DNA from: Roseinatronobacter sp. S2
GTDB lineage: Bacteria > Pseudomonadota > Alphaproteobacteria > Rhodobacterales > Rhodobacteraceae
Reading direction: 5' to 3'
Assembly (NCBI RefSeq): GCF_029581395.1
Contig: NZ_CP121113.1
Span: 2,662,001-2,726,000, forward strand
DNA: 64,000 nt
The notes beneath the pieces are model-generated. The model made no database searches. It saw nothing but the letters and a program-made list of their open reading frames with translations, and had not been told where the DNA came from. Position 1 is the stretch's first letter, and every line of letters starts with the position of its first letter. Positions 44,897 through 54,856 of the stretch are shown here, one piece after another. A program made the position numbers and the translations under genes.

Positions 44897-45676
44897 TTAC
44901 ACCGCCACCGGGGCCTTGATCGCCGGATGGGGATCATAGCCTTCAATCTGGAAATCATCATAGCGGAAGTCAAACACGCTGTCAGGACTGCGCAGAATGT
45001 TCATCTGCGGCAACGGGCACGGTTCGCGCGCAAGCTGTGTGCGCACCTGATCCATATGGTTGGAATAGATATGCGCATCCCCCAGCGTGTGCACAAAACT
45101 GCCCAGCCCCAGCCCCGCGACACGCGCCAGCATCATTTGCAAAAGCGCATAGGACGCAATGTTGAACGGCACCCCCAGAAACATATCGGCAGAGCGCTGA
45201 TACAGTTGCAAATGCAGCTTGCCCGCCAGAACCCGCACCTGCCACAATGTATGGCAGGGCGGCAGCGCCATATGCGGCACATCGGGCGGGTTCCATGCCG
45301 ACACAATCATGCGGCGGCTGTCGGGGGTGTCGCGGATCATGCGTTCCATTTCGGCGATCTGGTCAACACCGCCAAAGTCACGCCATTGCCGCCCGTAAAC
45401 CGGCCCCAGATCGCCCGACGCATCGGCCCATTCATCCCATATTTTGACGCCGTGTTCCTTCAGGTAGCCGATATTCGTGTCGCCCGACAAGAACCACAGC
45501 AATTCATGGATGATGGATTTCAGATGCACTTTCTTGGTTGTCACCAAAGGAAACCCGTCTTCCAGATCATAGCGCATCTGCATGCCGAACACCGACAAAG
45601 TGCCGGTGCCGGTGCGATCATCCGATGGCACGCCATGGTCCAGAATATGCTGCAACGCATCCAGATACTGTTTCAC
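44897..45676 (-). CDS. thyA: Thymidylate synthase (ThyA type)
   Basis: Methylates dUMP to dTMP using methylenetetrahydrofolate. The start is a GTG at 45676 (then [14 protein letters not shown]), preceded by a GGGGCGGGGG ribosome-like stretch; this gives 259 residues, close to the 264 of E. coli. Motifs are [12 protein letters not shown], the catalytic Cys in [28 protein letters not shown] and [10 protein letters not shown]. An ATG at 45715 would add 13 residues unlike the family. It is divergent from gloA and directly coupled to folA. Confidence 0.94.
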   Translation of the reverse strand: MKQYLDALQHILDHGVPSDDRTGTGTLSVFGMQMRYDLEDGFPLVTTKKVHLKSIIHELLWFLSGDTNIGYLKEHGVKIWDEWADASGDLGPVYGRQWRDFGGVDQIAEMERMIRDTPDSRRMIVSAWNPPDVPHMALPPCHTLWQVRVLAGKLHLQLYQRSADMFLGVPFNIASYALLQMMLARVAGLGLGSFVHTLGDAHIYSNHMDQVRTQLAREPCPLPQMNILRSPDSVFDFRYDDFQIEGYDPHPAIKAPVAV

Positions 45677-45805
45677 AATGCCCCCGCCCCGCAAGATGTT
45701 GTGGTTTCGTCGCACAATGGCCCGAACGCGCTGATTCTGGAACCCCCAAGGGCATTGAACCGGCGGGAATTTCCGTTACCATGTTCATCAAAAGGAGCGT
45801 GAATT

Positions 45806-46228
45806 ATGAAGTATCTACACACCATGGTCAGGGTCAAAGACCTTGATGCCTCGATTGCGTTTTTCAAATTGCTGGGGCTGGAGGAAACACGGCGTCACGA
45901 CAGCGAACAGGGCCGCTTTACGCTGGTGTTCCTAGCACCACCGGGACAGCCCGACTGCCCGGTTGAACTAACCTATAACTGGGACGGCGATGACGGGCTG
46001 CCGTCGGACAGTCGCCATTTTGGCCATCTGGCCTATGAAGTGGCAGACATTTACGCCAAATGCGCCGAATTGCAGGCGGCAGGCGTAACCATCAACCGCC
46101 CCCCCCGCGATGGCAACATGGCGTTCGTCCGCTCGCCCGACAATATTTCCATTGAATTGCTGCAAGCGGGTGATGCGCTGCCCCCGCAGGAACCCTGGGC
46201 CAGCATGGGCAATACCGGCCATTGGTAG
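45806..46228 (+). CDS. gloA: Lactoylglutathione lyase (glyoxalase I)
   Basis: Converts the methylglyoxal-glutathione hemithioacetal into S-lactoylglutathione. The 140-residue product has the two beta-alpha-beta-beta-beta modules of the glyoxalase fold. Likely metal ligands are His5 (KYLHTMVRV), Glu in PVELTYNW, His in HFGHLAYEV and Glu in ISIELLQ. An AAGGAGCG ribosome site precedes the ATG. It stands alone, divergent from thyA and convergent with the ATPase gene, and its stop codon is part of a small hairpin shared with that gene's stop. Confidence 0.94.
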   Translation: MKYLHTMVRVKDLDASIAFFKLLGLEETRRHDSEQGRFTLVFLAPPGQPDCPVELTYNWDGDDGLPSDSRHFGHLAYEVADIYAKCAELQAAGVTINRPPRDGNMAFVRSPDNISIELLQAGDALPPQEPWASMGNTGHW

Positions 46229-46241
46229 GGGCTTGCCCCTA
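46226..46241. repeat. Hairpin made from two convergent stop codons
   Basis: TAGGGG-CTTG-CCCCTA (46226-46241). The first three bases are the gloA stop and the last three, read on the minus strand, are the stop of the ATPase gene. It is symmetrical, so both messages would end in the same hairpin. Confidence 0.7.
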
Positions 46242-47078
46242 GGCGCGCTGCACCGGCGCAAAGAAAATGCCATCGTCCAGAACCGACTGGACGGTGGCGC
46301 GTTTCACCACCGGATCATCCTGCGCAAAGGCGTAGGTCAGTGACATATCGCAAAGCTGGTTGATCAGCCGTGGCACACCGCCGGTGACTTCAAAAATCAG
46401 CATGGCGGCTTGTTTGCTGAATATGCTGGACCGTCCGCCCGCAATCTTCAGGCGGTGCGCAATATAATGCGCAACGGTTTCAGCTTTCATATAGGGCAGA
46501 TGATAATTTGCCGCCACACGCTGCGCGAACTGCACCAGATCGGGGCGGCGCACATGATCGCGCAATTCCGGCTGGCCAATCAGGAAAAGCTGCAACACTT
46601 CTTCCTTGCCCAGATTGATATTGGTCAGCATGCGCAATTCTTCCAGCGCTTCGGGCGACAGGTTCTGCGCCTCGTCAATGACCAGCAGGACACGGCACCC
46701 CTCGTTATATTCCTGTATCAGAAATTCCTGCACTTTCAGGAACTTGCCTTCCTCGCTCAGGTCCGATTTGGTCAGTTCAGGCAACAGCCATTGCAAGATA
46801 TCGCGCGTATTTGGCCGTGTGTTGGTGACCAGTGCAATGGACAACGTATCGTCATCTTCGGCTTCTTCAATGAAATGCTGCAAAAGCACAGTCTTGCCCG
46901 CGCCGATTTCGCCTGTCAGCATTGTAATCGGGGACCGTGTCGCCAACCCGTATTGAAGCATGGCATAGGCCCCGCGCGCGGCATCGGACCAGAACAGAAA
47001 CTCCGGATCGGGCGTCAGGGAAAATGGCCGCTGATGCAGGCCAAAGTGTTCCAGATATGAACTAAAATTATGTGCCAT
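46239..47078 (-). CDS. ExeA/GspA-like AAA ATPase, polysaccharide-associated type
   Basis: AAA-type ATPase of 279 residues. It opens FSSYLEHFGLHQRPFSLTPDPEFLFWS, the N-terminal pattern shared by ExeA-like ATPases and those linked to exosortase/exopolysaccharide loci. Walker A is TGEIGAGKTVLLQ, Walker B LLVIDEAQNLS, and GGVPRLINQLCD is the sensor-2 region. No membrane or peptidoglycan-binding domain follows, unlike full ExeA. The start at 47078 was chosen as the first ATG giving the conserved N-terminus. It is divergent, across 404 bp, from a sugar transferase gene, which supports a link with polysaccharide production. Confidence 0.8.
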   Translation of the reverse strand: MAHNFSSYLEHFGLHQRPFSLTPDPEFLFWSDAARGAYAMLQYGLATRSPITMLTGEIGAGKTVLLQHFIEEAEDDDTLSIALVTNTRPNTRDILQWLLPELTKSDLSEEGKFLKVQEFLIQEYNEGCRVLLVIDEAQNLSPEALEELRMLTNINLGKEEVLQLFLIGQPELRDHVRRPDLVQFAQRVAANYHLPYMKAETVAHYIAHRLKIAGGRSSIFSKQAAMLIFEVTGGVPRLINQLCDMSLTYAFAQDDPVVKRATVQSVLDDGIFFAPVQRA

Positions 47079-47482
47079 GGGTCCTTGAAGCCGGTACAAA
47101 ACGCTGAACAGTAGTCTACTGACCCTGATCTACAAGCCGGATGTGACAAAATTCAAGCTGAAACAAGTCAAGGTAGTGGCAAACACACCCGACCTATCCG
47201 GCCGGATCCGCACCCGGTTTCGATTCGGCCAGGGCTGCAAAGAACTGTCCCGATTCTGGCTTGATCTGGACAAAATCGCGGCGCAGTAGGCGTGCATCAA
47301 GAACCACAGCACGACAATTCGTAAACAATCCATCAAATACGCCAAGACCAGGCACAGGCCATGAACAATCCGGCTGGATTTGCCAAAGAATTCTTATAAA
47401 TCCTTTGGGATACATAGAACTTTACATCCCTTAACTTCGGAAGTGTTGTATCAATTTTTAGTCGTTAAGAGTTTGGTAAGCG
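47079..47482. other. Divergent promoter region, ATPase / sugar transferase (no gene seen)
   Basis: 404 bp with no convincing coding frame. It holds a 12-bp palindrome ATCCGGCCGGAT at 47196-47207 and an AT-rich stretch from about 47385 to 47475 that probably carries the sugar-transferase promoter. No standard -35/-10 pair was certain. Confidence 0.5.
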
Positions 47483-48229
47483 ATGGGTTTGAACAAGACA
47501 TCTGCCCGAAGCACCTCGATCAGGACAAGTAGAATGAGCAGTATGTTGTCTAGTAACAGCCTTGTGCATTTTCGCGCGCAGGCATCAGGTGCACCACGGC
47601 CCCGCGATGTGCCAAACGGGGCATATGCCAGCATCGGCAAGCGCCTGCTCGATCTTGTCTTGGTTGCACTGCTGCTTCCGATCGCCATTCCCGTCATCGC
47701 GCTGTGTGCGGTCATGTTGCTTGTCAACGGACACACCCCGTTTTACGGGCAACTGCGGATTGGCCAGCATGGCCGGGTGTTCCGTATCTGGAAATTGCGG
47801 ACAATGCATGCAGATGCGGACCAGCGCCTTCAGGCCCTTCTGGCCGAAAACAGCGAACTTCGCACCGAATGGGACGCCAAACAGAAACTGCGTGATGACC
47901 CGCGCATCACACGCGTCGGGCATGTCCTGCGGCAAACCTCGATTGACGAGTTGCCCCAGCTTTTCAATGTGCTTCGCGGCGATATGAGTCTGCTTGGCCC
48001 ACGCCCGATGATGCTGGATCAGGTCAAACTCTATGGTCCATCCCTGCCGGCATATCTGGCGTTGCGCCCCGGTATTTCGGGCCTGTGGCAGGTGACCGAA
48101 CGCAATGACGCCGATTTTGAACAACGCGCCATGATTGATGCCGACTATGCAGAAACGCTAAGTCTTGCCAATGATCTGCGGTTGGTGTGGAAAACCATCA
48201 AGGTCGTTATACGCAGCACCGGTATTTGA
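47483..48229 (+). CDS. Undecaprenyl-phosphate sugar-1-phosphate transferase (ExoY/WcaJ-like)
   Basis: Initiating enzyme for exopolysaccharide or O-unit assembly: transfers a sugar-1-phosphate to the lipid carrier. The 248-residue product has one N-terminal membrane hairpin (KRLLDLVLVALLLPIAIPVI). The conserved catalytic C-terminal domain has VFRIWKLRTMHADAD, RQTSIDELPQLFNVL, GDMSLLGPRPM and RPGISGLWQV. The short form without an extra N-terminal domain fits the ExoY group. The start at 47483 leaves about 45 unconserved residues, so a later ATG (47534 or 47543) is possible. The rest of a polysaccharide cluster is not in the window. Confidence 0.88.
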   Translation: MGLNKTSARSTSIRTSRMSSMLSSNSLVHFRAQASGAPRPRDVPNGAYASIGKRLLDLVLVALLLPIAIPVIALCAVMLLVNGHTPFYGQLRIGQHGRVFRIWKLRTMHADADQRLQALLAENSELRTEWDAKQKLRDDPRITRVGHVLRQTSIDELPQLFNVLRGDMSLLGPRPMMLDQVKLYGPSLPAYLALRPGISGLWQVTERNDADFEQRAMIDADYAETLSLANDLRLVWKTIKVVIRSTGI

Positions 48230-48235
48230 CCTGAC

Positions 48236-48973
48236 ATGCGCCTGATAGCCAAAGACACGGGATATCGTCAAAATGAACCGGGTCGCTTGCAACCAGTGGA
48301 AGACAATGTCAAAGCCGCACTCATGGCCCCCAGAAACGTGACATTTCCAACCAAAGCCAACAGTCCGGTCGTGCTGGCACTGGTTGCAATAACGTGCTTG
48401 CCGGAAATCCTGCTGACCCTGTTTGGCGCGACCTTCAGTTCGGCCCCCGAATGGCGCATGACGACCATTGCATACGGGGCGTTCTGGAACGGCCTTTTGC
48501 AGGGATGGGAGCCGCTCTATCCACTTCAGCGCGAGGTGATGTTCATCAGCTACGCATTTTTGCATGGCGGGCTTATGCATCTGCTGGGCAATATGGTTGC
48601 GGTGCTCGCGCTTGGGGGAATTGTCGTTGCGCGCATCGGCCAGAAGGGGTTCTTGCTGCTTTACGCGATAAGCACATTGGGCGGCGCTGCGGGCTTTGCG
48701 CTTCTGTCAGGGTCGGAATCGCCCATGGTCGGGGCATCGGGCGCCGTTTTCGGCCTGATCGGGGCGTGGAAATTCTGGGAATGGCAAGCCCGCCAGCATT
48801 TCGGAAGCCCCATGCGCCCGCTGTGGATGTCCCTTTTGGGACTGACTGTCTTGAATATTGTGCTGTGGGTGCTGTTGTCCGGCCTGCTGGCATGGGAAGC
48901 GCATCTTGGCGGTTTTGTTGCGGGTGTGCTGTTTGCGGCCCTTGTGACACCAACGCTGCGGTATCGTGTATAA
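48236..48973 (+). CDS. Rhomboid-family intramembrane serine protease
   Basis: Membrane protease of about 245 residues with six hydrophobic segments. Catalytic features are present: the HxxxN loop GGLMHLLGNMVAV, Ser in VGASGAVFGLIGAW (GxSG) and His in WEAHLGGFVAG. The ATG at 48236 is 6 bp after the sugar transferase stop; an ATG at 48323 (MAPRNVTF) also gives a good N-terminus, and the longer form is kept because of spacing. Substrate unknown. Its last ten codons lie in a 65-bp segment that is repeated, without the stop codon, 329 bp downstream. Confidence 0.9.
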   Translation: MRLIAKDTGYRQNEPGRLQPVEDNVKAALMAPRNVTFPTKANSPVVLALVAITCLPEILLTLFGATFSSAPEWRMTTIAYGAFWNGLLQGWEPLYPLQREVMFISYAFLHGGLMHLLGNMVAVLALGGIVVARIGQKGFLLLYAISTLGGAAGFALLSGSESPMVGASGAVFGLIGAWKFWEWQARQHFGSPMRPLWMSLLGLTVLNIVLWVLLSGLLAWEAHLGGFVAGVLFAALVTPTLRYRV

Positions 48974-49006
48974 CGGCCAGGCGGGCAACAGTCCGGCTGC
49001 GCACAG
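48942..49006 (+). repeat. 65-bp direct repeat, left copy
   Basis: Matches 49271-49335 with 7 mismatches by hand alignment. It contains the rhomboid stop codon and an echo of the 3' end of the LytTR gene (GCGGGCAACAGTCCGGCTGC). Together with the right copy it encloses copy C of the dispersed element. Confidence 0.85.
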
Positions 49007-49057
49007 TTCTGGCAGGTTTGTAAGTGGTGCTGGCCATTTTAGACGGCGGAGCATAGA

Positions 49058-49229
49058 TAAAGTCCGCACCAGCGGTGGGCCGGGGACTGCCGGTCCGACA
49101 CTATAGGGAAAGCACTTTATCCAAGCGGCATACTCCGACGGTTAAGGACTACACTGACGCCAGCCAAAGCGGCAGACCGCGGGACGGCCCACCGATGGCG
49201 CGGCGGGCTGCGCCCTTTGCGCCGCGCCT
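49058..49229 (-). repeat. Dispersed inverted-repeat element, copy C
   Basis: Reverse-orientation copy of the elements at 14889 and 35305. The arms are about 49066-49094 and 49170-49202. CGGAGTATGCCGC and GATAAAGTGC are conserved in the middle (minus strand). It lies in the convergent gap between the rhomboid and LytTR genes, between the two 65-bp direct repeats. An open frame on the plus strand through it is considered non-coding. Confidence 0.85.
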
Positions 49230-49270
49230 GCAAATATCCAACGGTGCGGGCATCGCCGACACAACCGGCC

Positions 49271-49335
49271 TTGGGACACCAACGCTGCGGTATCGCGTGT
49301 CACTGCTAGGCGGGCAACAGTCCGGCTGCGCGCAG
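49271..49335 (+). repeat. 65-bp direct repeat, right copy
   Basis: Second copy of the segment at 48942-49006. It carries the true 3' end of the LytTR gene and a rhomboid-tail remnant in which the stop codon has been lost (TATCGCGTGTCA in place of TATCGTGTATAA). The 332-bp gap 48974-49305 holds only this repeat pair and copy C. Confidence 0.85.
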
Positions 49336-50055
49336 CGCGGGCAAGTTAGAACGGCTTACCGGAACCTCCGCCCCATCAGCCATGCCCAAAACGACCCTGC
49401 CCTGCCGCCGCTCCACGCGCAAGATTTCTTCGGGCACAACCCAATGCGACCGGTGAACACGGATGCCCGCCCCGTGCAAGGCGGCCTCGGCATCGGCCAT
49501 GCGCATCAGGATCAGTTCGGACCCGTTGCGCGTGACAACCAGCAGGTAATGATCCTGCGCTTCCAGCCGGATCAGCGGCCCGCGTTTTTGCAGCGGCAGG
49601 CGCGCAACGAAAATATCCGCAGCGGTCGTGTCACCTTCCGTCGCATTTGCAGGGCGCAGCCAGATCATCAGCGCATGAATGGCCCCTGCAATAACCAGCA
49701 CAATCATGACCAGCCACAAAAAGCCTGCCATATTGCCCGCATGCCAGCCGGGAAACAGCACCACATTCAGGCCAAAGACCAGCCCGCCAAGGATGACCGC
49801 ATAGGCCACGCTGACGGCGGCACGCATGACGGGACGCGCAGGCAAATGCTGTTGCAGGCGGCGCAGGGCAAAATGCAACACAATCGCGCCCGCAATCACA
49901 CCGCCCCAATACAGCGCACGCGGCCGCAGGGATAGCGCATCCATTGTGCCAAAAGGGCCAGCCAGTGTCGCCAGAACCGTCAGGCCAAGCCACAGCGCGC
50001 CAGTCTCGCGCCATTCACGAAGCGTGAGTTGCAGCGCCCTGAAACGCATGGTCAT
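49306..50055 (-). CDS. Membrane-bound LytTR-domain transcriptional regulator
   Basis: Predicted DNA-binding regulator of about 249 residues. The N-terminal half has four hydrophobic segments (for example LYWGGVIAGAIVLHFAL and FLWLVMIVLVIAGAIHAL). The C-terminal half is a LytTR domain, about residues 155-245, with LEAQDHYLLVVTRNGSELILMR (in two parts), RVHRSHWVVPEEIL and VPVSRSNLPALRAAG. No receiver or sensor domain is present, so it likely responds to a membrane or small-molecule cue. The start may be the ATG at 50055 or 50049. It is divergent from a small membrane protein gene, a likely target. Its 3' end lies in a direct repeat. Confidence 0.85.
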   Translation of the reverse strand: MTMRFRALQLTLREWRETGALWLGLTVLATLAGPFGTMDALSLRPRALYWGGVIAGAIVLHFALRRLQQHLPARPVMRAAVSVAYAVILGGLVFGLNVVLFPGWHAGNMAGFLWLVMIVLVIAGAIHALMIWLRPANATEGDTTAADIFVARLPLQKRGPLIRLEAQDHYLLVVTRNGSELILMRMADAEAALHGAGIRVHRSHWVVPEEILRVERRQGRVVLGMADGAEVPVSRSNLPALRAAGLLPA

Positions 50056-50156
50056 TCGCGAAATCCCCTGACAGTCGACGCACCCTTTATTGCCGTGCGG
50101 TGCTGCCGAATGCAAACCCTGCAACCACTATTCAACCTATGGACATGGGACGCAAC

Positions 50157-50561
50157 ATGGCACTGACTCTGGCCCCGCTTGTAAACACGACACTGGCAAT
50201 ACAAATCCACACCGCCGCCGCGATGATCGCAATTGTCGTAACGCTGCTGATTTTCACACGCCCAAGGGGGTCGCGCGCGCACAGGCGTCTGGGCTGGGTA
50301 TGGGTCGGTGCAATGCTGACCGTCGCCCTGACCAGTTTCGGCATCCGGCATGGCGGCCCTCTTTGGGGCTATGGCTGGATACACCTGCTGTCACTCTGGG
50401 TGATCGCGGGCATTGGCTATGCACTTATCCAGATCAGGCGCGGGCAGATCGCGCGCCACCGCGGCATGATGCTGGGCATGGTCTGGGGCGGGTTGGTGAT
50501 TGCGGGCGCATTCACCCTGGCCCCCGGACGCATCATGCACGCGGTTCTGATCGGGGGCTAG
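50157..50561 (+). CDS. Small integral membrane protein (DUF2306-like)
   Basis: About 134 residues with four hydrophobic segments ([70 protein letters not shown]). His residues are in the first and third (IHTAAA, IHLLSL) plus RRLGWVWV and [10 protein letters not shown]. The pattern resembles DUF2306-type putative membrane proteins, possibly haem- or quinone-linked, but no function is established. Several nearby ATGs exist; 50157 has a GGGAC site at suitable spacing. It is divergent from the LytTR gene, and its stop overlaps the folD stop on the other strand by 2-4 bp. Confidence 0.65.
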   Translation: MALTLAPLVNTTLAIQIHTAAAMIAIVVTLLIFTRPRGSRAHRRLGWVWVGAMLTVALTSFGIRHGGPLWGYGWIHLLSLWVIAGIGYALIQIRRGQIARHRGMMLGMVWGGLVIAGAFTLAPGRIMHAVLIGG

Positions 50562-51448
50562 ACTGTCAGCCCTTCGGGTTCGGGCAGACCATTGGCGCGG
50601 CAGGCCGCTGTCACGGTATTGGCCAGCAAGCAGGCAATGGTCATCGGGCCAACGCCCCCCGGAACCGGCGTAATCGCGCCCGCAACCGCTGCCGCGCTTT
50701 CAAAATGGACATCGCCCACCAGCTTGTTACGGCCCTCGCGTTCCACACGGTTGATGCCCACATCAATAACGGTCGCACCCGGCTTCACCCAATCACCGGA
50801 AATCATTTCAGCGCGCCCCACCGCCGCCACCAGAATATCGGCACTGCGGCACATGGCAGGCAGGTCCCTGGTGCGCGAATGCGCGATTGTCACGGTGCAA
50901 CTGTCACCCAGCAACAGCTGCGCCATGGGCTTGCCCACAATATTGGACCGGCCCACGACGACCGCATGCATCCCCGACAGGTCCCCGTGATAATCACGCA
51001 GCATCATCAGGCACCCAAGCGGGGTGCAGGGCACCATGCTTTTCTGTCCGGTCCCCAACAGACCGACATTCGAGATGTGAAAGCCGTCAACATCCTTGGC
51101 GGGATCAATCGCATTGATCACCAGATCGGAATCCAGATGCGCGGGAAGGGGCAATTGCACAAGAATACCATGCACTTCGGGGTCACGGTTCAACCTGTCG
51201 ATCAGGTCAAGCAGATGGGCTTCCGAGGTGTCATCGGCCAGCTTGTGTTCAAACGAGTTCATCCCGGCTTCAAGCGTCTGTTTGCCCTTGGAGCGCACAT
51301 AGACCTGACTTGCAGGATCATCCCCCAGCAGCACCACGGCCAGACCGGGTGTCAGGCTGTGATCCGCCTTCAGCCTGCCTACATGCGTTGCAACCTTGGC
51401 CCGAACCCGCGCTGCAAATTCCTTACCGTCGATAATAGCTGCGCTCAT
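50558..51448 (-). CDS. folD: Methylenetetrahydrofolate dehydrogenase / methenyltetrahydrofolate cyclohydrolase
   Basis: Bifunctional enzyme interconverting methylene-, methenyl- and 10-formyl-tetrahydrofolate with NADP. The 296-residue product shows [20 protein letters not shown] (catalytic Tyr and Lys region), [31 protein letters not shown] (NADP loop) and [17 protein letters not shown]. It lies in a co-directional group with fhs, whose product is the substrate of the cyclohydrolase direction. Between it and the chorismate mutase gene are three 16-bp tandem repeats. Nothing unusual in the protein. Confidence 0.96.
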   Translation of the reverse strand: MSAAIIDGKEFAARVRAKVATHVGRLKADHSLTPGLAVVLLGDDPASQVYVRSKGKQTLEAGMNSFEHKLADDTSEAHLLDLIDRLNRDPEVHGILVQLPLPAHLDSDLVINAIDPAKDVDGFHISNVGLLGTGQKSMVPCTPLGCLMMLRDYHGDLSGMHAVVVGRSNIVGKPMAQLLLGDSCTVTIAHSRTRDLPAMCRSADILVAAVGRAEMISGDWVKPGATVIDVGINRVEREGRNKLVGDVHFESAAAVAGAITPVPGGVGPMTIACLLANTVTAACRANGLPEPEGLTV

Positions 51449-51456
51449 GCGTCGAT

Positions 51457-51504
51457 CCTTTGTTCAGCTTGGCCTTTGTTCAGCTTGGCCTTTGTTCAGC
51501 TTGG
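51457..51504 (-). repeat. Three perfect 16-bp tandem repeats
   Basis: Units CCTTTGTTCAGCTTGG at 51457-51472, 51473-51488 and 51489-51504, all identical. The unit nearest the chorismate mutase gene contains its last codons and stop; the other two fill the gap before the folD start codon. Copy number probably varies by slippage. Confidence 0.9.
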
Positions 51505-51792
51505 CCCCAACACGCGTTCCTCGCGTGCAATCGACCAGTCAATGATCTGTTGCCACAATCCGTGCGTCAACTCGGCGTCCAGACCGGCACGCGTGGCGTT
51601 TTGGTTAATATTGTCCAGCACCTGCGCCACGCGCTCGTCGATGCGCGCGGGCAACCCTGCGGCGGGCTTCAACTGCGCGGCGCGGTCGATATAGCCTACG
51701 CGTTCTGCCAGCAGGGCAATCAGGGCGCAATCAATCCGGTCAATCTCGGCGCGCAATTCGGTCATGTTCTGACATTGTGCTGCACTGGGCAT
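51496..51792 (-). CDS. Chorismate mutase (AroQ class)
   Basis: Isomerises chorismate to prephenate for phenylalanine and tyrosine synthesis. The 98-residue product is the minimal three-helix AroQ form: MTELRAEIDRIDCALIALLAERVGYIDRAAQLK (in two parts) holds the first helix with its conserved Arg, followed by RIDERVAQVLDNI and a C-terminal helix. It stands between fhs and folD, an order that is not functionally linked but may be fixed by descent. The ATG at 51792 has a GGAG site; ATG 51813 is an alternative. The stop codon is inside the first unit of a tandem repeat. Confidence 0.87.
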   Translation of the reverse strand: MPSAAQCQNMTELRAEIDRIDCALIALLAERVGYIDRAAQLKPAAGLPARIDERVAQVLDNINQNATRAGLDAELTHGLWQQIIDWSIAREERVLGPS

Positions 51793-51928
51793 AGGGGACA
51801 CTCCATTCTTCATGAACCTGCTGCCTCCTACCCTGCGGGCCGGTGCTGTGCAATGTGCCCATAGGGGATGGTGGGCGGGGCGATGCGCGCATATGCGCGC
51901 GAGCGTCCGTCCATCACCCCCGCTGCGG

Positions 51929-53605
<1,677 letters not shown>

Positions 53606-53765
53606 GTGTTCTCGTCCCTGCGGTAAGGTGTCGCTGCTGCCACAGCTATAGCGGTGCGGGGCCGGACACACAGCCGCGATTCCGACATTTTCGGCACCGG
53701 AAACGCCTTTCGCATTTCCGATTGGAAACCAAAGGGGTGCAGCGGGAAACCTGCGCCCTGAAACA

Positions 53766-53801
53766 GTAAAAAGGCACGGGGGGATATGCCCCCCGTGCCT
53801 T
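53766..53801 (-). terminator. Intrinsic terminator of asd
   Basis: 13-bp perfect stem AAGGCACGGGGGG/CCCCCCGTGCCTT (53771-53783 with 53789-53801), loop ATATG. On the minus strand it is followed by TTTTT-A. It lies 33 bp after the asd stop. Confidence 0.92.
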
Positions 53802-53833
53802 AGTGTGATTTATAGTTTCAATGATCGCCGTGA

Positions 53834-54856
53834 TCAGCCTTTTTTCAGGCAGCGGCTTCCCAGCACTTCGGCAATCTGCACCGCATTCAACGCAGCACCC
53901 TTGCGCAGGTTATCGCTGACGCACCATATGTTCAGGCCGTTATCGATGGTCGAGTCCTGACGGATGCGGCTGATAAAGGTTGCGTATTCGCCCACGCATT
54001 CGATCGGGGTGATGTAGCCACCGGCTTCGCGCTTGTCGATCACCAGAATACCGGGCGCTTCGCGCAGAATTTCGCGGGCTTCATCCTCGTCCAGAAAATC
54101 CTCGAATTCGATGTTGATGGATTCGGAATGCCCCACGAAAACCGGCACGCGCACGCAGGTCGCCGTGACCTTGATTTTGGTGTCGATAATCTTCTTGGTT
54201 TCGGCGACCATTTTCCATTCTTCTTTTGTCGAACCGTCATCCATGAAAACATCGATATGCGGGATGACATTGAACGCGATCTGCTTTGGATAGACGCTTG
54301 GCGCCACTTCCTGACCGGGGACATACACGCCCTTGGTCTGGTTCCACAGCTCGTCAATGGCTTCCTTGCCCGACCCCGACACCGATTGATAGGTGCTGAC
54401 CACCACGCGCTTGATGCGGGCACGGTCATGCAACGGCTTCAGCGCCACCACCATCTGCGCGGTGGAACAGTTCGGGTTGGCGATGATGTTTTTCTTGGTG
54501 TAGCCATCCACCGCTTCGGCGTTCACTTCCGGCACCACCAGCGGCACATCGGGGTCGTAACGATACAGCGACGAATTGTCGATCACCACACAGCCCGCCT
54601 TGGCCGCGATGGGGGCGTATTTCTGGGTGGCTTCGGACCCGATGGCAAACAAGGCCATGTCCCAGCCCGTGAAATCGAACTGCTCCAGATCCTGACATTT
54701 CAAAGTTCGGTCGCCAAAGCTGACTTCGGTTCCCTGAGAGCGGCGCGATGCCAGCGCAGCAATCTCGTCAACCGGAAACTCGCGCTCGGCGAGGATATTC
54801 AGCATTTCGCGGCCCACATTCCCTGTGGCACCGACAACGACGACTCTATAGCCCAT
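53834..54856 (-). CDS. asd: Aspartate-semialdehyde dehydrogenase
   Basis: Reduces aspartyl-4-phosphate to the semialdehyde, the branch point to lysine/diaminopimelate, threonine and methionine. The 340-residue product opens GYRVVVVGATGNVGREMLNI (NADP Rossmann). The nucleophile is in ANPNCSTAQMVVAL, with active-site His in VGHSESINIEFED and SSLYRYDPDVPLVVPEVN for substrate binding. The start at 54856 was set by the conserved N-terminus. It has its own terminator and is divergent from ureD across 289 bp, so it is probably a single-gene unit. Confidence 0.96.
   Translation of the reverse strand: MGYRVVVVGATGNVGREMLNILAEREFPVDEIAALASRRSQGTEVSFGDRTLKCQDLEQFDFTGWDMALFAIGSEATQKYAPIAAKAGCVVIDNSSLYRYDPDVPLVVPEVNAEAVDGYTKKNIIANPNCSTAQMVVALKPLHDRARIKRVVVSTYQSVSGSGKEAIDELWNQTKGVYVPGQEVAPSVYPKQIAFNVIPHIDVFMDDGSTKEEWKMVAETKKIIDTKIKVTATCVRVPVFVGHSESINIEFEDFLDEDEAREILREAPGILVIDKREAGGYITPIECVGEYATFISRIRQDSTIDNGLNIWCVSDNLRKGAALNAVQIAEVLGSRCLKKG

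Noticed and set aside
49075..49935. Plus-strand frame of 286 codons through repeat copy C and opposite the LytTR gene
   Set aside because: Begins in a dispersed repeat and continues antisense to a supported gene. Copies B and C share a short peptide frame (MGRGLP), but copy A stops soon after it, so the repeat conserves DNA and not protein.
51885..51900. 16-bp palindrome GCGCGCATATGCGCGC between fhs and chorismate mutase
   Set aside because: Low-complexity GC alternation, likely by chance in this composition; no regulator or terminator features around it.
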